From Cladochytrium replicatum (lineage: Eukaryota; Chytridiomycota; Chytridiomycetes; Cladochytriales; Cladochytriaceae): a DNA stretch of 64,000 nt. Each line of letters begins with the position of its first letter. The first letter of the stretch is position 1. The stretch covers positions 186,001 to 250,000 of the forward strand of contig JAHLKD010000014.1 of NCBI GenBank assembly GCA_025526935.1, in the 5' to 3' direction. Under the pieces are notes generated by a model that made no database searches, was not told where the DNA came from, and saw only the letters and a list, made by a program, of their open reading frames with translations. Shown here one piece after another: positions 56,417 through 64,000 of this stretch. The position numbers were made by a program, and so were the translations under genes.

Positions 56417-59046
56417 ATGGCTTCCAGAGTGGTCAGTGACATAGTGCAGTTCGAGGCATGGAATTCTGCGGTAGAGCCATCCTTTTGGACGTCATTGTCG
56501 CAGAGAAAGATTGACACGCTTCGACTGGATGATTCGTTCATCGACATCGAAGGCTATTACCACACCGGGGCATTTCAACAAGTCTACCAGAGGCTTCCTG
56601 CTAGACTCTGTTTGGGATCCAGCGCTTTTGATCAAACGTATTCAACCAATAGACTTACTTGACTAAGAATCATGGTCTCTGATACTTGAAATTAGCCACC
56701 CACCACACTCATTCAAAGCGGTTGGCATGTTGAAGAACACAAACACTGCGGAGGAGTTCAAAGCACTTGACAAGGCTGCTCTGTTCAGCGAATGTGTGGG
56801 ACAGGTTTGAATCCGGTATATGCCGAAGACGATCTCTCACATCAAACTAGTTGTGGGAGGATATCACATCTGGAAAGGCGATCAACGAGCCCCATCTCTT
56901 GAATCGATTTCTGTTGATATCATTCGCTGATTTGAAGAAGTATAAGTTCACCTACTGGTTTGCATTTCCAGCACTTCAGCCAGGGGCACCTCACAAGCTG
57001 AACAAGCTTAGTCGAATCGATGACGTTTATTCCCGGGAAGAGGTAATTCAGAGTTCAGGCTTTATGTTCTTTCAATCAACCACTACTTGATAGATATCGT
57101 CACTTTACGACAACTACAAAAGTTCTGGCTTTGGGGAAAACGGGTTCTTTTTGGCCAAATTTCGAGCAAACCGAGTAACGCTCGGGAAATTGAGTGAATG
57201 GGATAACTTCTGGGATGGTGTACCAACAACCGTGAGTTTGATGATTTTGTTTAGTCGTCATTGTTTAGTGTCGTAGGTATCTGTTGGATTCTCGGATCCC
57301 TCTGGTTTGCCAGATGCAGTGGGATGGCCTCTTCGCAATTTTGTTGCTCTACTCGCGCTCAAATGGAATGTTCACCGAGTCGCCGTTATATGCGTTCGTG
57401 AAGACTTGAACAAGGGGATTGCTGGCAGCATAGTACTGGACATGAGCATATCCCAGTTTTCAGGAAGTATGAAATGCGGATAATTGAGATTTTACTTTTG
57501 ACAGTTGGAACATTTTCGCTTACAGCTCCGCCGAAAGCCGTCGGATGGGAAAAGAATGCGGCCGAAAAACTTGGCCCTCGAGTCTCGGATTTGGCTCCCT
57601 TAATGGATCCTACCCAGTAAGGTTGTGAAGCATTCACAATGTTATTACTGACGAAGTTACAGGCTTGCGAACACTGCAGTGGACCTCAACCTCAAACTAA
57701 TGCGCTGGAGAATCATGCCTGAGTTGAAGTTGGAGAAAATCGCTTCAACAAAGTGTCTTTTGCTGGGAGCTGGCACTTTGGGCAGTTTTGTGAGCAGAAT
57801 TCTTTTGGTATTACACCAAACACTACCTGTTGAAGCCAACTGATTCATTGGTTAGAGCTGGGGAGTTCGCAACATCACGTTCGTGGATAACGGAGTCGTT
57901 TCGTTTTCGAACCCGGTTCGACAACCCCTTTATAATTTTGAGGACTGTTTGGGCGGTGGGAAAAACAAAGCAGAGGCGGCTGCGGAAAGCTTGAAGCGAA
58001 TTTTCCCCGGAGTGGTATGTGTAAATATTGTAAATATGCCTGTGCCTTCGAATTGAAATCGATTCTTTTACAATAGAACGCTACAGGTTGCTCGTTTACC
58101 ATTCCAATGCCTGGTCATGCTATAGCAGATGGCCCACTTCAAGTCCGGGTTGAGGAAGATGTTAAGAACTTGGAAAGACTGATTGAGGAACACGATGCGA
58201 TATTTCTATTAACAGACTCTCGGGAATCCCGTTGGCTTCCTACAGTGATAGCTTACTCTCGGTGCAAGGTGATGTCACAAGCTGCAATGCTTTCTAATCC
58301 TGACACAACTCGATCTCTAGATAGTAATTAATGCGGCTTTAGGATTTGATACATATTTGGTCATGCGTCACGGTGTTCTCATGGATGGTCGTACGCCTGA
58401 AGCCCGAACGAATGTCGGGGATGTCAAGCTGGGATGCTACTATTGCAACGATGTGGTAGCACCGGGAGACGTAGGCTTTGATCTTATTTGTTGACATCAT
58501 TTGAAATCAACGTTTTCTTCAATAGTCTCTCAAAGATCGCACACTGGATCAGCAATGTACTGTGACCCGACCGGGTATAGCCGCGATCGCAAGCTCAATA
58601 GCGGTGGAGCTGCTAGTCAATATTCTTAACCATCCTGATGGGTATGTAGTGCTTGCAGTAATCATACATCTCCTCACTTCTAGTAAGCATTCTTGCTGCT
58701 CCCCCGGTTGATTCCTCGCCCTCGTCTTCCACCCCCATACCGCTGGGAGTTGTACCTCACCAAGTCAGAGGATTTCTTACGCACTTTAGCAACCTATTGG
58801 TAGTTGGACAACAGTATGACAAATGCACAGCTTGCTCAGCCAAGGTAATGATCGTTTTATTTTTTATGGAACCGCTCAGACTGATCATCGAAACAGGTGG
58901 TTGATGAATACAATAAATCGGGGTTTAGCTTTCTGCTGAACGTGTTTAACGATTCTTCGTATTTGGAACGCCTGGTTGGCTTAAGCGACTTGCATCGAGA
59001 GGCAGATCTTGCGGATGTGGAGTGGGATGACGACGACGATTTGTGA
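56417..59046 (+). CDS. ATG7: ATG7, E1-like autophagy activating enzyme
   Basis: About 11 exons from [20 protein letters not shown] to the TGA at 59044. The N-terminal domain shows [47 protein letters not shown] and [31 protein letters not shown] (in two adjacent parts). The adenylation domain has [38 protein letters not shown] and [28 protein letters not shown] and [13 protein letters not shown] follow. The catalytic Cys is in QQCTVTRPG (TGT at 58556-58558). The end carries [12 protein letters not shown], a zinc-type CxxC, and a strongly acidic tail (WDDDDDL). ATG7 activates ATG8 and ATG12 and passes them to ATG3 and ATG10. All key residues look present, so it should be functional. Confidence 0.93.
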
Positions 59047-59301
59047 ACATTTGAGATACACCCTATCTTTTTGCGAATGTCGCCTAGACCGCTGTCGTTG
59101 TCATGTGTATATGAAAAAGGGAATTAATGGGATCTGCGAATTTGATCTTGATTGGCCATACAAGCTCTGACCCCTGTTCTATTTACTCAGATCCACAGAT
59201 CTAATTCAGATTGTCAGCATGTTCACTCAGGCATAATCAACTGAAGTAATGCGCGTACATTTCTTTCGTGGCGAAAATTCCTACTTTCTTTAACAACTAC
59301 G

Positions 59302-62300
59302 ATGGAGCTCTGCTTACGGTTTATGGGACGCCATCCGCGTGAAGCAGTTCTTAAAAACAAGATACCACGCCCTCCATGCATGTACTACAACAACGTGGGT
59401 TTGATTGCCATCATTGACCTAAAAGGTGGGAATTGCAATCTTCTTAAGGGAAAAACTCAAGGTTTGTTTGCCTTGCAGGATACTCCGACCTGGCTAGCGA
59501 ACTCCAAGAAAGATATGGTGAAAACGGAGCTGCGACCATTCAGAGTATCATAAATCCTTCGTTTTGGTTTGTTTGTTGCTTGATACCTCAGACATATCCG
59601 TGACCCGCCTTTCAGTTCGATGATAGATATCTGTAAAGTATTTCAAGGCTCTGTTGTAAAGTTCGCGGGCGACTCGATGACAGTAGTCTGGTCAGAACGT
59701 TCGATGTTCTCCGTTTCTCTTATTGATGAGTTATGCAGGTGCGATAACTCAAAAAGCTATGACAATCGAATGGCGATCAAGAACAGCTCGGACGGGAATG
59801 CGGGCAGCGTCGAGTATATTCTTCATTAATGTTGTCTTTCCTGATCTCATATCACTTCTACAGAGATGATTCAGTGATGCAGAGTCGGACAGATAGCGCA
59901 GATGCGGTGAAGCTCCTGTGGTCCGCTGTTCAGTGCTGTTTGCAGCTTCTTGGGACAATGAGGAAGAATCCGTTGCAATTATCGCCTGGCATGGCAGATC
60001 CGTGGCTACTTAATAGAGCGAGCGGCTTAAATATTCACATTGGGCTAGGATATGGGGATGTTCACCATGTTTACCTGGGTGAACGTGGAAACCGGGTCGA
60101 GGTTCGTTTGAATAGCTTCGATGCTAATTTTGCTAAGTGATTTTCGTAGTACATAGTCACTGGAACCGCTCTTGCAGCAGCTGGCGACCTCTTGGATGTG
60201 GCTGGATCTTCGGAGCTTGCCTTCCCAATCAATTGCTGGGAAATTCTTTCGAACACCCTGAATGATCGCAAGTATGATCCTCATCGACTTCTCAATCCAA
60301 CTTTTTTGCTCGACAAGAACTGTGTTATTGTACGCACTCATGCAGTTGACTATGAAACACTTGCTTCTATCTACAATAAAGAAGAGGATCTCTTTTTGGT
60401 AAGTCCAGCAATCGAAACAACCACATCTATGCAACGGAAAGGTGTGTTTTGGATGTTCTTTTCCATGTCAGTGGCTTAATTCTATGCAGATTTTTCAATG
60501 ACCCCTGATACGATTCGAGAATGGACAGGAGCTCCCCCCGTATTGGCACAGATACAAACACAGACACAGACAAAAAATCATCGACGCCATCAAGCAGTGT
60601 TGGCAGCTGAAGAGGGTTTGTTGATCACTGGCTATCGTCGGCGTAGCGATTGTTCAGTCCAACAACGCTCGCTGGGAGATCCCGAATCTCCTGTTACCCC
60701 ACCTATTCGGATTTCAGACGCATCAACACTGAAATATACGAGTTTGGAGTCACTCGGACAGCCTGAATCGCGACAAACTTCCACAGACAATATCGGAATT
60801 GGCTCGAATAACTTCATGGACAGCCTCTATACTTATCAAGGACGGCCAGATACAGACGTGAATGAAATGAGAGCAGTTGCTGTAGTGTTTGTCAGGATTC
60901 CTAGCTTCGGAAAGATGATTGGTGTAAAATTTGTTATGCTCGCTCAAGAGGTTATGATGGTTGTCTTGGAAGCTCTGAGGAAGTACGAAGGAACCTTGAG
61001 GCAGTTTCACGTAAGCTCTAATGGCTCGCGGCTTCGTTTGACTCAATGTGTGATTAAGATGGACGAAAAAGGAGCTACGCTGCTTTTGCTTTGGGGCGTT
61101 GAAGGATCAGCGCACGAACAGGATTGTACTATATTCGCTTTGCACGCAGCCTGTGAAATAAAGGACCGACTACTGAAGACGGTGGATGAGTTCTCGATAG
61201 GGATGAGCGAGGGTGTAGTGTAAGTACGCAAAGCATACTGTTTGCATGAGATGATAAATGTTAGGAAATAAGTTTCTCCGGAATAATCGGAAATGAAAAA
61301 AGAAGGTACGTTCGTAAAATTATGGTGTTTGAAAATGGAGTAACTCTTCTTTCAGTGATTACACGGTGCTTGGAGTGGCAGGTACTGTGGAGCGGTGGTA
61401 GTCTTGAGACTTTTTTCCTTATTGGGCGACATCTAGTCAACGAAGCAGCTCGTCTGATGTGCACGGATATGGCACGACGCGATGTTTTAGTAACTGACGG
61501 TGTGGAACAAAAAGGCAGATCTGTTTTTCAGTTTTCTCATAAGGACACTGTCAAACTGAAGGGTGAGTTAAGAAATAAGATGAGTGAAATTACTGATTTG
61601 AAAAGGGTTTCGGTCAAGCATGCGTGTGCACATACCTGTCCGGCCACATCATACTGCACAGACCGCGGAACCAAACGCAGTGGACACAGCTGGAAAGCAG
61701 AAGCTTGTGCTGAACAGAGAACCGGAATTGCGCCATATTGAATCCTTACTGACATCTTGGAAGAACGGCCAACTTCCAGTGAGACTTGTTTTAGTTGGTG
61801 CAAACGGGCTAGGAAAGAGCACATTACTGTGGCATTTACATCATCTTGCCTCACAGTATGCTGAGAGCCTTATCTGGTAAAGCACATATTTTTAATCACA
61901 GATTGGTCTCAGTATAACTTTTGTGTTACAGTATGGGAAAGGGGAGCGAAACACATAAAAACGTCCCATTTTTTTGCGTCAAGCGGATGCTAGAACCGTT
62001 GTTCCACAAAGTTTATGATTCATATGTGAAGCAATCGCTATTTCCATCCAAAACCGATGGGGAACAAATTGATCTGGTGAGTTAACTGTACTCTTCGAAA
62101 TTTTTTTCTTGAAAGTTCCCTTTGTGTCGAAGCCCCAATTTGGTCAACTGCAAGATGAGTACAGATCTCGGGAAAATCTAAGTGAAAAGCATGTACGTAA
62201 AGCTTATCGCTTGTGGTTTGTTCTGATAGAGTATTATGACAGGCTTATAGCCGAAGTGGGAGCTCTCATTGCCCAGATTTTTTGGCCGAGCCGAAAAAGA

Positions 62301-64000
62301 AGTCCCTGTTCTCAACTCTTCATCGACCACCGTCGGGCACGCAACATTGGTCAATGTCGGGAAACGACGACTGCGAAAAGCCCATAAATGCTGAGCTTGC
62401 TCCATTCAGTGGGAGCACCGAAACAATTGAAAGCGTTGGTAAAAGAAAAGGCTTCGCATCTGAGTCGATTTCACTGGCTCGAAGGAGGTTAAATCTCTTC
62501 GATTCAAAAGATCAACGAACAAAAAGGGTTGCACTCGTATTGGATGCATTGGAAGAGAATTCGGAAGACTACTGCCTGGTAAGAAGATTTCTTAGAAATA
62601 TGGCCTTGCAACTAACTTCCAGCAGCTTAATGACGTGATGGACGTTAGTTTCTATCCCAGCGAGAGCAGCAGTCACTTGAGAGGAACAAATAGGGTTGCG
62701 GCAGTTCAACGTGTTGTCGCGAGTATTCTCAAGAAGATGACTACTATTTGCCAAATACCTATAGTTTGGATAGTGGATGATGCACAGTGGCTAGATTTAG
62801 TTGGATATCAGCTGCTCTTGCGTATTGTTGAGGAATGCCCAAACATGTTCATTGCAGTCGCTTCTCGGCCAGTGCAGGAGTATAGCAGTGAACTATCAGA
62901 TTGCTTCAAGGCTTTGTGTCACTTGAGCCGCCTGCCAAAACCTGAGAACGAGCATATCCTTCTCAATGATAAACTTAATCAGGATCCGCATGGCACCGAA
63001 TACACGCCAGAGCAAGGAGATGAGAACGATAAACAAAACTATTCAGAGATTACATTATCTGGAATGGACTTAAAGGGGACAGAAGCACTTTTTATTCAAG
63101 CGTACCAAACACATGCTCAAAACGCTTTTGGGGATCCATTTCCTCTAGTTCACGCTGTGGAGAAGCGACTACTGACAGAAATCCATAATTGCACATCTGG
63201 GAATCCAATGATCTTATCACTAATGGCACAAGCTATGTGCACTCAGCAGTGGCTTCAACACCATCCCTATGACATGGCTCGCCTCGTTGGGTCCATTCAA
63301 GGACCTATCGATCCACAGGTATATATGCTCCCGGTCAATTTGTTAAATTAACCATCATCACTCAAGCGGGTTGAATTGGCGGTGGGCAGCGGCGAAGCAC
63401 TGTTTAGAAACGACGGGTCTTCATTTCGAGTGGACGAGGGCATATTGAAAGTCACAGGTCCATTTTCTTTCAACCATATTGCACGCTTGATCCCAGTTGA
63501 TGCGAGATCTGCAATCATTTGTCAACTTGATCGAGTCGACCCTCGAATGCGTCACATTCTGAGGATTGCGAGCGTAGCTGGACCAGAATTCTCAGTTGAC
63601 GAGCTGCTCGCAGTTTTAGATATGGACCCCATACCAGAAGATGGGTCTGAAAGCGATTTCTTGCCACAAACCACGACAAACAATACGGTACTACAACCGC
63701 CGTGGTCCGATTCTTCTGGGCCATCAGGGATCTCTCAGATATTTCCTCAGTTGCAATGCGACTCAAAGAGCTCGTCATTGACACACGATTTGGTCTACCA
63801 GTTTGACCTTCCTCAATCGGAGCAAATCAACCCACTATCACGCGACTGTATCCAAGCAACCTCATATCATAATGACGCAGACCCCGTTTCAACCCTGGAT
63901 TATCGTAACGACCAGATTAACCCGATTAGTACACGTTACTCCATGACTGAAAATTTTGGGGACCAAATAAAAGGAATCGATGAAGCGAACAAGAAGTTGA
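59302..64000 (+). CDS. Soluble (ADCY10-like) adenylyl cyclase, 3' end beyond window
   Basis: Many short exons, still open at the window end. Cyclase domain 1 starts MELCLRFMGRHPREAV, then LIAIIDLKGYSDLASELQER (first metal Asp), VVKFAGDSMTVVW (second Asp), GLNIHIGLGYGDVHHVYLGE and a TGTALAAAGDLLD segment. Cyclase domain 2 has VAVVFVRIPSFGKMIG, a degenerate active site, FSIGMSEGVVFSGIIGNEKR and DYTVLGVAVNEAARLM. An NTPase module follows: Walker A VGANGLGKSTLLW (about 61798) and Walker B PIVWIVDDAQWLD (about 62758), as in soluble cyclase and STAND-type ATPases. Soluble cyclases make cAMP, are stimulated by bicarbonate, and act in sperm flagella. An ATP-binding residue cannot be assigned from here; bicarbonate control is inference. 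Confidence 0.85.

Noticed and set aside
1-64000. CRISPR arrays, toxin-antitoxin or other prokaryotic systems, biosynthetic operon
   Set aside because: The window is clearly eukaryotic nuclear DNA; repeats found are a microsatellite and short tandem or direct repeats without spacer structure.

Overview
The window reads as nuclear DNA of a zoosporic true fungus, most likely a chytrid (Chytridiomycota). Fungal signs are GT71 mannosyltransferases, a WSC-repeat glyoxal oxidase, many introns of about 50-60 bp and close gene packing. The flagellate sign is a full axonemal outer-arm dynein heavy chain; a soluble-type adenylyl cyclase lies in the same window. The species cannot be named from sequence alone.

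Layout: 1-2.9 kb holds the 5' part of a LINE (minus strand; ORF1 plus the endonuclease end of ORF2), followed by a (GA)n tract, a tRNA-Thr-like gene, a tRNA-Cys gene and a 68-bp tandem repeat. 3.4-6.7 kb is gene-poor, with a weak second LINE-like remnant. 6.7-17.1 kb carries four metabolic or secreted-protein genes: a DODA/LigB-type extradiol dioxygenase, a DOMON-Ctr (copper transporter) fusion, a secreted glyoxal oxidase with eight WSC domains, and a class II xylose isomerase. 17.6-19.3 kb has two unrecognised minus-strand genes. 19.4-27.2 kb holds three GT71-type mannosyltransferase paralogues; the second lacks both the intron and the DxD motif. Between the second and third lie CSN8 and a disrupted FAD monooxygenase. 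27.3-32.7 kb has a disrupted CRAL-TRIO gene, a small secreted protein and a Q-rich bHLH factor. 33-36 kb is acetoacetyl-CoA synthetase.

36.4-50.6 kb is a 14-exon dynein heavy chain (4,536 codons before the stop in my model) with one 10.1-kb exon. Its ATG lies 55 bp from that of a divergent PANK4-type gene (pantothenate kinase plus DUF89 phosphatase). An aldehyde dehydrogenase pseudogene, ATG7 and a soluble adenylyl cyclase, cut by the window end, complete the region.

Together the genes cover extracellular oxidation and glycan or cell-wall work (glyoxal oxidase, mannosyltransferases, secreted proteins), copper uptake, which could serve the copper-radical oxidase, sugar and CoA metabolism, protein turnover (CSN8, ATG7), and flagellar motility with possible cAMP signalling. 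I see no CRISPR, no prokaryotic-style system and no clear new multi-gene system. The most distinctive items are the DOMON-Ctr fusion, the 8xWSC glyoxal oxidase with repeated intron positions, the xylose isomerase, the DxD-less mannosyltransferase and the soluble cyclase. Exon joins were made by eye from GT-AG sites, reading-frame continuity and family similarity recalled from memory; no database search was run.
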